From Oscillospiraceae bacterium (lineage in GTDB: Bacteria; Bacillota; Clostridia; Oscillospirales; QAMX01): DNA of 54,859 nucleotides. The position numbers were made by a program, and so were the translations under genes. Below, one piece after another: positions 47,623 to 54,859 of this stretch; the first letter of the stretch is position 1; every line of letters starts with the position of its first letter. The stretch is from NCBI GenBank assembly GCA_015068345.1, contig SVKS01000006.1, forward strand, positions 1 through 54,859, given 5' to 3'. A model generated the notes under the pieces. It searched no databases, had not been told where the DNA came from, and saw nothing but the letters and a program-made list of their open reading frames with translations.

Positions 47623-48570
47623 ATGAAACGATATATTTTTCGGGATGGACTGATTCTTACGGTGGTGGCCCTATCCTTTTGGGGGTTTCTGCTTTATACC
47701 GAACCGGTCCATGCCGCGGTAGGGGAGGCGTCGCGTCTTTGTGCCGGGAGCTTGATCCCCTCCCTGTTTCCTGCCATGGTGGTGACCTCCTTTCTGGTGG
47801 AAAGCGGGGCATCAAGGGGGCTTGGACGGGCGTTTGACCGGTGGATGCGATTCCTCTTCCGGGTGCCGGGGACCTGCATGGCTTCCCTTTTGCCGGGTCT
47901 TGTGGCGGGCTATCCGGTGGGAGCCAAAACGGCTCTGGCGCTTTATGAAAGTGGGCAATGCAGCAGGGAGGAGACGGAGCGGCTTTTGGCGTTTGCAAAC
48001 AATGCCGGGCCGGCATTCCTCCTTGGCACGGTGGGGGTGGGAATGTATTCCTCCCTCCGATTGGGTGTGCTTCTATATCTTTCCCATGTGCTTTCGGCTT
48101 TTATGGTGGGGATGCTGTTCCGTTTTTGGAAGGGGAGGGAAGCCCCGCCGTCGAGTCCTCCATTGGCGGGGAAACGGGGAAGCCTGGCGGCGGCATTTAC
48201 AAAAAGCGTGGGGAATGCGGCTACCTCTGCCCTTCACGTAACCGCTTTTGTCACCTTCTTTTCGGCGGCAAGCTGTGTGCTTTTCGAAAGCGGATTTCTT
48301 CCTGCTCTGGCATGTGGAGTGGGACTTCCCATACCCTTCCTTGCCGGACTTATGGAAATGACCGGCGGGATACGGGGGCTTGCGATGGAGGACGGTCCTG
48401 TGGCCATGGTAGCTTTTCTTGTGGGATGGGCTGGTTTTTCGGTGCATTTTCAGGTGCTGTCCTTTGTGGGGGAGAAACAGCTTTCATTGGTACCCTATTT
48501 TGTTGGGAAATTACTGCAGGGGGGAATGGCGGCGGGACTAACCCTGTTTTTGCTCCGTTTTTTTACATAA
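47623..48570 (+). CDS. Sporulation integral membrane protein, YlbJ-like
   Basis: A 315-residue polytopic protein with about eight helices, related to YlbJ and the SpmA/SpmB nucleoside-recognition (Gate) group. Typical stretches are [40 protein letters not shown] followed by VGAKTA, and [20 protein letters not shown]. In Bacillus, YlbJ is a mother-cell protein needed for spore cortex. No SigE-type promoter can be asserted. Two starts are possible at 47620 and 47623 (ATGATG); GGGGG precedes both. Confidence 0.8.
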   Translation: MKRYIFRDGLILTVVALSFWGFLLYTEPVHAAVGEASRLCAGSLIPSLFPAMVVTSFLVESGASRGLGRAFDRWMRFLFRVPGTCMASLLPGLVAGYPVGAKTALALYESGQCSREETERLLAFANNAGPAFLLGTVGVGMYSSLRLGVLLYLSHVLSAFMVGMLFRFWKGREAPPSSPPLAGKRGSLAAAFTKSVGNAATSALHVTAFVTFFSAASCVLFESGFLPALACGVGLPIPFLAGLMEMTGGIRGLAMEDGPVAMVAFLVGWAGFSVHFQVLSFVGEKQLSLVPYFVGKLLQGGMAAGLTLFLLRFFT

Positions 48571-48596
48571 TTCACATGCTTTGCGAAAAAAAGACT

Positions 48597-48624
48597 TTGC
48601 ATTTTCAGGGGTATATGGTAGAAT
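48597..48624 (+). promoter_or_regulatory. Promoter of the small cysteine-rich protein / serine hydrolase pair
   Basis: -35 TTGCAT (48597-48602), 16-bp spacer, -10 TAGAAT (48619-48624). Confidence 0.6.
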
Positions 48625-48655
48625 AGACCTATGTGAAGAAAGGCAGGGGAGAACC

Positions 48656-48883
48656 ATGCTGTTTAATAAAAAAATCGAACCCCGGTGTGTTTATTGTTCC
48701 CGGTATTTCGCGGTGGATGAAGACCACGGCATTTGTGACCGGCGGGGGCCGGTGTATGCCGGCGGTGCCTGCCGCAAATTCAAATATGACCCCCTGAAAC
48801 GGGTTCCGCCCAAGGGCCTTTTAGAGGAAGAACTCCCCGTGTTTGAGGATGAAACCGACGAGAAAGGAACGAAATCGTTATGA
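48656..48883 (+). CDS. Small cysteine-rich protein, zinc-ribbon-like
   Basis: A 75-residue protein with CVYCSRYF, then single cysteines in GICDRR and GACRKF. The spacing C-x2-C-x11-C-x11-C fits a small zinc-binding knuckle often seen in unnamed Clostridia proteins. The C-terminal third is acidic. The ATG at 48656 follows GGGGAG. It overlaps the serine hydrolase start by four bases, so the two are co-translated. Function unknown. Confidence 0.7.
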   Translation: MLFNKKIEPRCVYCSRYFAVDEDHGICDRRGPVYAGGACRKFKYDPLKRVPPKGLLEEELPVFEDETDEKGTKSL

Positions 48884-50370
48884 AAAAGGATATTTTACAG
48901 TTTGGAACCCCGGAGGAAGCGGGCATTTCCTCCCGTAACGTGGTGAAGTTTATTGAGGATATCAAAAAGAAGCGCACCATGATGCACAGCTTTATCTTCA
49001 TCCGAAACGGTAAAGTCTTTGCGGAAGGGTATTATCCCCCCTTCGTACAGGATGAATTCCACCGGATGTATTCGGTCAGCAAGACCTTCGTTTCCATGGC
49101 GGTGGGGACCCTGATCGGTGAGGGGAAGTTGTCGCTGGATGACAAGGTGGTATCCTTCTTCCCCGATAAGTGTCCCGGCTACGTGCATCCCTGGGTGGCG
49201 GATGCCACCGTGCGGGATCTTTTGCGCATGGCTACTCCCTTCCGGGAAGGGACCACCTACAAGGTAAGCGATCCCGACTGGAGCTACACCTTCTTCAATA
49301 CCGAACCCAACCATCCCGCCGGTACCATCTTCAATTACGATACCTCCGGGTCCTATATTCTGGACGTCATCGTGGAACGGATCACCGGCAAACCCTTTAT
49401 GGAATATTTGAAGGAAAAAGCACTGAAAGCCATTGGTTTTTCGGAAGGCTCCTTCTGCGTGAAGGCGCCGGAGGGCTACTCCTGGGGCGGTTCGGGTGTG
49501 ATGTGCTCTACCCGTGACCTGGCTCGTCTGGCTCTGCTTGTGGCAAACGACGGCATGTTTGAGGGACGTGAGCTCCTTCCCGCCGATTACCTCAAGGAAG
49601 CCCGTTCCTTCCAGATTGATAACAACACCTCGGGCAACAACAATCTTTACTCCGGTCTGGGCTATGGCTACCAGATCTGGCGGACCTACGACAACGGTTA
49701 TTCCTTCGTGGGTATGGGCGGTCAGCTGGCCATCACCATTCCCGAAAAGAACTTCATCGCCGTCTTCACCGGCGACTCCCAGGGGCATTCCGTGCCCTAC
49801 GGCGGGGTGTTTGAAGCCCTTCGGGACAACATTACCGATCACCTGGGGGATGCTATGCCCGCCGACCCGGCCGCCCTTTCGGAAATGAAGGAAGCCATCG
49901 CCGCCCTAACCCCTGCTATGCTGGCGGGAAAGGAATCATCCCCTGCGGCAAGAGAGATCAGCGGTGTTACCTACCGGATGAACCGGGAGGATCGCATGGG
50001 CATCCGCAAGCTGACCCTGAATCTGGGAGAGGATGAAGGGGAACTGGTTTACGATACCACCCGTGGTCTGAAAACCCTGAGATTTGGATTCGGCAAGTTT
50101 GTGGTTGGGACCTTCCCCGAAACTCATTATTTTGGCGATACCATTGGGACCCCCTCCGGCAAGGGTTATCGCTACATGGCCCAGGCAGTCTGGACCGAGG
50201 AGCGGAAGCTGGTGCTGCGGGTCTACCTGATCGATATGTATTTTGGAAATTTCACCGTGACCTTCGCTTTCAAGGGGGACGAGGTGGCTCTTTCCATGGA
50301 AAAAACTGCCGAGTGGTTCCTGGAGGAATACCAGGGCTTTACCGCGGGCAAGGCGGAATCAAGTTTCTGA
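48880..50370 (+). CDS. Serine hydrolase, beta-lactamase/penicillin-binding-protein-like (class C fold)
   Basis: A 496-residue serine hydrolase of the beta-lactamase/transpeptidase-like superfamily. The catalytic SxxK is SVSK (Ser65, Lys68), the YxN-equivalent is YDTSG, and the later FVGMGGQ supplies a third motif. No signal peptide is visible, so it is likely cytoplasmic and an esterase or amidase rather than an antibiotic resistance enzyme. The last 150 residues are a beta-rich extra domain. It overlaps the upstream small gene (ATGA). Confidence 0.87.
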   Translation: MKKDILQFGTPEEAGISSRNVVKFIEDIKKKRTMMHSFIFIRNGKVFAEGYYPPFVQDEFHRMYSVSKTFVSMAVGTLIGEGKLSLDDKVVSFFPDKCPGYVHPWVADATVRDLLRMATPFREGTTYKVSDPDWSYTFFNTEPNHPAGTIFNYDTSGSYILDVIVERITGKPFMEYLKEKALKAIGFSEGSFCVKAPEGYSWGGSGVMCSTRDLARLALLVANDGMFEGRELLPADYLKEARSFQIDNNTSGNNNLYSGLGYGYQIWRTYDNGYSFVGMGGQLAITIPEKNFIAVFTGDSQGHSVPYGGVFEALRDNITDHLGDAMPADPAALSEMKEAIAALTPAMLAGKESSPAAREISGVTYRMNREDRMGIRKLTLNLGEDEGELVYDTTRGLKTLRFGFGKFVVGTFPETHYFGDTIGTPSGKGYRYMAQAVWTEERKLVLRVYLIDMYFGNFTVTFAFKGDEVALSMEKTAEWFLEEYQGFTAGKAESSF

Positions 50371-50396
50371 TTGGACAAATTTATCCCCAAAAAGAG

Positions 50397-50427
50397 GCGC
50401 GGTTGGTTCCAACCGCGCTTCCTTTTT
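50397..50427 (+). terminator. Terminator after the serine hydrolase
   Basis: Perfect 10-bp GC-rich stem GCGCGGTTGG / CCAACCGCGC and a T-rich tail. Confidence 0.9.
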
Positions 50428-50468
50428 GACTTATTACAAAACTGTTTTGTGAACGCGACAGATTTTGC

Positions 50469-50497
50469 TTGACAAATCCCCATTCCCGTATTATACT
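50469..50497 (+). promoter_or_regulatory. Promoter of the histidine operon
   Basis: Perfect -35 TTGACA (50469-50474), 17-bp spacer, -10 TATACT (50492-50497). Confidence 0.85.
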
Positions 50498-50535
50498 TTA
50501 TCATATTATCACGATAAAGCGATAGCATGATAAAG
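50496..50535 (+). promoter_or_regulatory. Operator-like nested inverted repeats at the his promoter
   Basis: CTTTATCAT (50496-50504) pairs with ATGATAAAG (50527-50535), and TTATC (50506-50510) with GATAA (50513-50517). The set starts at the -10 box and covers the transcription start. It is the likely binding site of the TrpR-like protein encoded directly downstream. Confidence 0.6.
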
Positions 50536-50545
50536 AGGAGCCGAT

Positions 50546-50839
50546 ATGACAAGCTTTCATAACAAGGATACCGACCGCCTGTTCCAGGCTATTTTGACCC
50601 TGAAGACGATTGAAGAATGTGATCAGTTTTTCGATGATATTTGCACCATTCAGGAGGTGCTGACCATTGCCCAACGGCTGAAAACCGCCGAGCTCCTGAA
50701 AAAAGGTGCCAACTACCAGGAAATCAACCGGGAAACCGGTATGAGCACCACCACCATCAGCCGGGTCCGCCGTTCGTTGGACTATGGCAGCGGCGGATAC
50801 GATATGGTGATTTCCCGCATGGAGGAGAAGAAAGAATGA
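50546..50839 (+). CDS. hisR: TrpR-like regulator YerC/HisR, probable repressor of his genes
   Basis: A 97-residue helical DNA-binding protein of the TrpR-related YerC/YecD family. The helix-turn-helix is AELLKKGANYQEINRETGMS followed by TTTISRVRRSL. In many Clostridia this protein precedes histidine genes and is proposed to repress them, responding to histidine. Here it opens the operon, sits just after a nested inverted repeat, and overlaps hisZ by four bases (ATGA). The start follows AGAGGAG. Autoregulation is inferred. Confidence 0.85.
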   Translation: MTSFHNKDTDRLFQAILTLKTIEECDQFFDDICTIQEVLTIAQRLKTAELLKKGANYQEINRETGMSTTTISRVRRSLDYGSGGYDMVISRMEEKKE

Positions 50840-51945
50840 ACATCGCCCAAGCCTACCTGAAGCCCGAAGAAAAAGCGGTATTTCTGCTTCGCAGTCTGTA
50901 CCGATCCTTTGGGTATTTGCCCTATAAAATGAGCAAGTTTGAAGAGTACGATCTCTACATGCGACATAAGGAGTTTCTGAAAAGCGACCGCATCATCACC
51001 TTCAACGATGCCGACGGCAAGCTGATGGCCCTGAAGCCCGACGTGACCCTGTCCATCGTCAAAAACGGGGAAAACCAGCCCGGGGGCAAGCAAAAGGTTT
51101 GCTACAACGAAAACGTCTACCGGGTTTCTCCAAGTACCCATCAGTTCCGGGAGATTTTGCAGACCGGTCTGGAATGCATTGGGGACGTGGATCTTTACGA
51201 CCTTTATGAGGTGTTGGATTTAGCTGTGAAATCCCTTGCCATGCTGTCGGAGGATTTCATCCTGTCGGTGTCCCACGTGGGCATTCTGACCGGGTTGTTT
51301 GAAGCCTGGCAGGTACCGGGGAAGGCTCAGGCCGGTTTGGTGAAGTGCATTTCGGAAAAGAACATTCATGAAATGGGGCCAATTTGCGACGAATTTGGTC
51401 TGTCGGATCGGGCCAGGGAAGGCATGATGCTCCTGCCCGCTCTGGATGGAGAACTGCTGCCTACCCTGAAGGCGTTGGAAAATCACCTGGAGGGAGAGAT
51501 GGCAAAGGCCGCCTGGGATGAGCTTTATGCCCTGGCAAACCTGTTCCGGGGAAGCGAATATGAAAACAAGATCCGCCTGAATCTTTCGCTGGTGGACGAT
51601 ATGAAATACTACAACGGTTTGGTGTTTAAGGGATATCTGGCGGGTATCTGGGAGAGCGTACTTTCCGGCGGCCGTTACGATACCCTGCCCCAGCATATGG
51701 GCCGCAAAGCCGGTGCGGTGGGATTTGCAGTCTACATGGATCTCCTGGAAAATCTGCCGGGCCGGGAGCGGGAAAGCGACGTGGATGTGCTTCTTCTCTA
51801 CCCCCAGGGAGCGGAACCCGCAGTCGTTGCCGGGAAAGTCCGGGAACTGCAGGCGGAGGGGAAGACCGTCAGCGCCCAGAAGATCATTCCCGAAAAACTT
51901 CGTTATAAGACCCTTTGCTGTCTGGAAGGGGAGGAAAAAGCATGA
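50836..51945 (+). CDS. hisZ: ATP phosphoribosyltransferase regulatory subunit HisZ
   Basis: HisRS-like paralogue that activates the short form of HisG in the first step of histidine synthesis. The 369 residues show class II synthetase motifs (ALKPDVTLSIVKN, NENVYRVSPS, REILQTGLECIG) but lack an anticodon-binding domain typical of true HisRS. DDMKYYNGLVFKGYLAG and LSGGRYDTLPQHMG are the conserved C-terminal motifs. It overlaps hisR and hisG by four bases each. Presence of HisZ fits the short HisG next to it. Confidence 0.93.
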   Translation: MNIAQAYLKPEEKAVFLLRSLYRSFGYLPYKMSKFEEYDLYMRHKEFLKSDRIITFNDADGKLMALKPDVTLSIVKNGENQPGGKQKVCYNENVYRVSPSTHQFREILQTGLECIGDVDLYDLYEVLDLAVKSLAMLSEDFILSVSHVGILTGLFEAWQVPGKAQAGLVKCISEKNIHEMGPICDEFGLSDRAREGMMLLPALDGELLPTLKALENHLEGEMAKAAWDELYALANLFRGSEYENKIRLNLSLVDDMKYYNGLVFKGYLAGIWESVLSGGRYDTLPQHMGRKAGAVGFAVYMDLLENLPGRERESDVDVLLLYPQGAEPAVVAGKVRELQAEGKTVSAQKIIPEKLRYKTLCCLEGEEKA

Positions 51946-52571
51946 TCAACGTTGCATTGCCCAAGGGCCGCCTGGGGGAAAAGGTTTACAAGCTTTTTGC
52001 CGCCGCCGGGTACGAGTGCCCCGAACTATTGGAAGACAGCCGAAAACTGATTTTTGAAAATGCTGAAAAGGGCATCCGCTACTTCTGGGTCAAGCCCTCC
52101 GACGTTTCCATCTACGTGGAGCGGGGAGCCGCCGACATGGGGGTGGCTGGCAAGGATATTCTTTTGGAATACGAGCCCGAAGTGTACGAAATGCTGGATC
52201 TGGGCTTCGGCAAGTGCCGCATGGCGGTGGCCGGATACAAGGATTTTTACGATGATGGATCCCGCACCCTGCGGGTAGCTACCAAATTCACCAACATTAC
52301 CAAGAACTACTATGCCTCCAAGGGCCGGGAAATCGACATCATCAAGCTCAACGGATCCATTGAACTGGCTCCCATTCTTTCTCTTTCTGACGTGATCGTA
52401 GATATTGTGGAAACCGGCACCACCCTGAAGGAAAACAACCTGGACGTGTTGGAAACCGTGGTTCCCATTAGCGCCCGACTTATCGTCAACAAAGCCAGCT
52501 ACACATTCAAAACCGCCGCAATTTCGGAAATCGTGCGGCAGATCAAGGAACAGGTAACCCAAAATGATTAA
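51942..52571 (+). CDS. hisG: ATP phosphoribosyltransferase, short form
   Basis: First enzyme of histidine synthesis: joins ATP and PRPP to give phosphoribosyl-ATP. At 209 residues it lacks the C-terminal regulatory domain of long HisG and needs HisZ. It opens MINVALPKGRLGEKVYKLF, has the GAADMGVAGKDILLE stretch, and the PRPP loop DIVETGTTLKENNL. Start and stop overlap its neighbours, which indicates coupled translation. Confidence 0.96.
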   Translation: MINVALPKGRLGEKVYKLFAAAGYECPELLEDSRKLIFENAEKGIRYFWVKPSDVSIYVERGAADMGVAGKDILLEYEPEVYEMLDLGFGKCRMAVAGYKDFYDDGSRTLRVATKFTNITKNYYASKGREIDIIKLNGSIELAPILSLSDVIVDIVETGTTLKENNLDVLETVVPISARLIVNKASYTFKTAAISEIVRQIKEQVTQND

Positions 52572-53844
52572 GATTCTGAAGGTCGGGGAGGTTTCCCCCG
52601 AAGAAATATTTGCAAGAGAATTGCCCACCCAATCGGTGGAAGGCGTGGTGGCCGATGTGATCGCCCGGGTGCGTGCCGAAGGGGATAAAGCCCTTTATGA
52701 TTACACCGAGCGGTTTGACGGAGTAAAGCTTTCCTCCCTGGAAGTTTCCGAAGAGGAAATGGAGGAAGCTCTGGCATCGGTGGAGGAGGATTTCAAGGAA
52801 GTTCTCGCCAAAGCCGCCGAAAATATCCGGGCTTTCCACGAAAAGCAGGTTCGTTCCAGCTTTGTCACTACCGAAAAGGATGGAGTCGTGTTGGGGCAAA
52901 AGGTTAGCGCCATCGAAAAGGTAGCTTTGTACGTGCCCGGCGGTACCGCCCCCCTTTCTTCCACCGTGTTAATGGATGCCATTCCGGCGAAAATTGCCGG
53001 TTGCCGGGAAATCATTATGACCACCCCACCGGGACGGGATGGAAAAATCAATCCCTCCATTCTGGCGGCGGCAAAGACTGCCGGTGTCACCCGCATTTTC
53101 AAAATGGGTGGTGCCCAGGCCATTGCTGCCCTGGCTTACGGAACCGAAAGTGTGCCGGCGGTGGATAAAATCGTAGGACCCGGCAACGCCTTTGTGGCCG
53201 AAGCCAAACGCCAGGTTTATGGCAAGGTATCCATTGATATGATCGCCGGTCCCAGCGAGATATTGATCGTAGCCGATGGTAAGTCCAACCCCAAATACAT
53301 TGCCGCCGACCTGCTTTCCCAGGCGGAACACGATAAAAACGCCAGCGCCGTGTTGGTGACCGACAGCATGGCCTTTGCCCTGGCGGTGCAGGAAGCTCTG
53401 GAAGTGGCTCTGGAAGCCCTGCCGAGGAAGGAGATTGCCCGGGCTTCGGTGGAAAAAAACGGTAAGATCATCGTTGCCGAAGGCAATCTGGATCAGGCTA
53501 TTGAAATCGCCAACGAAATCGCCCCGGAACATCTGGAGTTTTCGGTGGATAACCCCTTCGATTATCTCCAAAAGGTGCGCCACGCAGGTTCCATCTTCAT
53601 GGGGCGCTACTGTCCCGAATCTTTGGGGGATTACCTGGCGGGTCCCAATCACACCCTGCCCACCGGGGGGTCTGCCCGGCATTCCTCCCCGCTTTCGGTG
53701 GATGACTTCGTCAAAAAATCCCAATTTATTTATTACACCAAGGAAGCCTTTGCCAGAGACGCCGATCAGGTCGCTCTCTTTGCCCGCAAGGAAGAACTGG
53801 AAGCCCATGCCAGAAGCGCCCTGGTCCGTATGCAGGAGGATTGA
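52564..53844 (+). CDS. hisD: Histidinol dehydrogenase
   Basis: Zinc enzyme that oxidises histidinol to histidine in two NAD+-dependent steps. The 426 residues have the family length. KVALYVPGGTAPLSSTVLM, FKMGGAQAIAALAYGTESVP, DMIAGPSEILIVAD and LSQAEHDKNASAVLVT are conserved; the GRYCPESLGDYLAGPNHTLP stretch contains the catalytic Glu and His and a zinc ligand. It overlaps hisG by 8 bp. Confidence 0.97.
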   Translation: MIKILKVGEVSPEEIFARELPTQSVEGVVADVIARVRAEGDKALYDYTERFDGVKLSSLEVSEEEMEEALASVEEDFKEVLAKAAENIRAFHEKQVRSSFVTTEKDGVVLGQKVSAIEKVALYVPGGTAPLSSTVLMDAIPAKIAGCREIIMTTPPGRDGKINPSILAAAKTAGVTRIFKMGGAQAIAALAYGTESVPAVDKIVGPGNAFVAEAKRQVYGKVSIDMIAGPSEILIVADGKSNPKYIAADLLSQAEHDKNASAVLVTDSMAFALAVQEALEVALEALPRKEIARASVEKNGKIIVAEGNLDQAIEIANEIAPEHLEFSVDNPFDYLQKVRHAGSIFMGRYCPESLGDYLAGPNHTLPTGGSARHSSPLSVDDFVKKSQFIYYTKEAFARDADQVALFARKEELEAHARSALVRMQED

Positions 53845-53847
53845 CCT

Positions 53848-54859
53848 ATGAGCCGTTTCTTTTCGGGAAAATACAGCAATTTAGCTCCCTATGTGCCGGG
53901 GGAACAGCCCAGGGACCGCAAATACATCAAGCTCAACACCAATGAATCGCCCTTCCCGCCCTCGCCTGGGGTGGTAGCTGCCGCTGGAAACGAGGCTTAT
54001 CAAAGCAACCTCTACTCCGACCCCGAATGTACCTCCATCCGGGAAGCCCTGGCGGATTTTTACGGGGTCAAAAAGGAGCAGGTGATTGCCACCAATGGGT
54101 CAGACGAAGTGCTCAACTTTGCCTTCATGGCCTTTGGAGATGACAAAAGTCCTCTCCTGTTCCCCGATATTACCTATGGTTTCTACCCGGTATTTGCTGA
54201 ACTCAATCATATTCCTTACGATATAGCCCCCCTGCGGGAGGATTTTACCGTAAATCTGGCGGACTATTTGGGGAACGACCATACCGTTGTCATTGCCAAT
54301 CCCAACGCGCCTACGGGGCTTGCCCTGCCCCTTTCGGATATTGAAAAAATCCTCCGGGCCAATCCCGACCATGTGGTGGTGGTTGACGAAGCCTACGTGG
54401 ATTTCGGCGGCGAAAGTGCCATTTCCCTGGTGGGTCGGTACGACAATCTGTTGGTCACCGGTACCTTTTCCAAGTCCCGCTCCATGGCAGGGGCCAGACT
54501 TGGCTTTGGGATCGGAAATGCCGAACTGATGGCCGACCTGAATCGCCTTCGCTATTCCACCAACCCCTATAACGTGAACCGCATGACCATGGAAGCCGGT
54601 GCCGCCGCCATTCGGGAACACGACTATTACGCAAAAAACATGCAAACCATCATCCAAAACCGGGAGTCCACCAAAGAAAAGCTGGAAGCCCTGGGATTCC
54701 AGGTGACCGATTCCAAAACCAATTTCCTCTTTGCCAAAACCGACGCCATGGATGGAGAAGCCCTCTACCTGGCCTTAAAGGAGCGGGGGATTCTGGTACG
54801 GCACTTTACGTCCCCCCGCATCCGGGATTGGAACCGGATTACCGTTGGTACCGCCGGGC
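53848..54859 (+). CDS. hisC: Histidinol-phosphate aminotransferase (runs off the right edge)
   Basis: PLP enzyme converting imidazole-acetol phosphate to histidinol phosphate. The visible 337 residues, of about 350-360, have a class I/II aminotransferase plan: KLNTNESPFPPSPGV at the N-terminus, TNGSDEVLNFAFMAF at the cofactor site, NPNAPTGL and VVDEAYVDFGG, and Lys209 in TGTFSKSRSMAGARLGFG as the PLP lysine. It starts three bases after hisD, preceded by GGAGGATTGACCT. The C-terminus lies outside the window; further his genes may follow. Confidence 0.95.
   Translation, partial: MSRFFSGKYSNLAPYVPGEQPRDRKYIKLNTNESPFPPSPGVVAAAGNEAYQSNLYSDPECTSIREALADFYGVKKEQVIATNGSDEVLNFAFMAFGDDKSPLLFPDITYGFYPVFAELNHIPYDIAPLREDFTVNLADYLGNDHTVVIANPNAPTGLALPLSDIEKILRANPDHVVVVDEAYVDFGGESAISLVGRYDNLLVTGTFSKSRSMAGARLGFGIGNAELMADLNRLRYSTNPYNVNRMTMEAGAAAIREHDYYAKNMQTIIQNRESTKEKLEALGFQVTDSKTNFLFAKTDAMDGEALYLALKERGILVRHFTSPRIRDWNRITVGTAG

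Noticed and set aside
1-54859. CRISPR arrays, prophage or complete transposons
   Set aside because: No regularly spaced repeats, integrase, transposase or phage structural genes were found; the only mobile-element hint is the omega-RNA-like scaffold near 22000.

Overview
The window looks like chromosomal DNA of a GC-rich, endospore-lineage Firmicute of the Clostridia, most likely an uncultured gut member of the Oscillospirales/Ruminococcaceae. This is an inference from gene content: a YlbJ-type sporulation membrane protein, the split HisG/HisZ enzyme under a TrpR-like YerC regulator, an LCP cell-wall ligase, single-operon potABCD, many plant-glycan enzymes, strong AGGAGG ribosome sites and clean TTGACA/TATAAT promoters with 17-bp spacers. 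I see no rRNA, tRNA, CRISPR array, phage or complete insertion sequence. Genes are dense and usually separated by intrinsic terminators.

Layout. 1-3960: the 5' part of leuS (minus), an XRE regulator with a membrane domain, and an acyl-ACP thioesterase. 3990-18500: a glycan-use region made of a GH51 arabinofuranosidase with a UroD-family protein (minus), an aldo/keto reductase with a pectate-lyase-like beta-helix protein, a MATE exporter with a LysR regulator, a GH39 xylosidase with an MFS carrier (minus), a second MFS carrier, and a GH2 beta-mannosidase. 18520-21691 (minus): sugar isomerase-like TIM barrel, an acyltransferase-like protein, a 20-codon candidate leader ORF and an MFS drug-type exporter. 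21878-26319: a ~370-nt structured leader or ncRNA followed by potABCD for polyamine uptake. 26340-32241: a metallo-beta-lactamase-fold protein, a fragment of membrane pyrophosphatase, a 48-codon small ORF, then an esterase / glycosidase-like / LCP operon.

32462-36573: HAD phosphatase, two GNATs, a Nudix hydrolase and a PlsC-type acyltransferase with extra C-terminal domains. 36611-41156: a complete sugar ABC importer (ATPase, two permeases, binding protein). 41163-45060: a highly expressed-looking lipoprotein, an FMN hydroxyacid oxidase-like enzyme, and an Na/Pi cotransporter with a Pho-box-like site. 45076-50427: a lipoprotein, rmuC and mazF (all minus), ylbJ-like, a small cysteine-rich protein and a serine hydrolase. 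50469-54859: the start of the histidine operon hisR(yerC)-hisZ-hisG-hisD-hisC, running off the right edge.

The least explained parts are regulatory rather than coding: the long potABCD leader (whose middle resembles the 3' scaffold of IS200/IS605 omega-RNA), the leader peptide with mutually exclusive hairpins before the MFS exporter, and the small ORF whose ribosome site is locked in a perfect hairpin next to the pyrophosphatase fragment.
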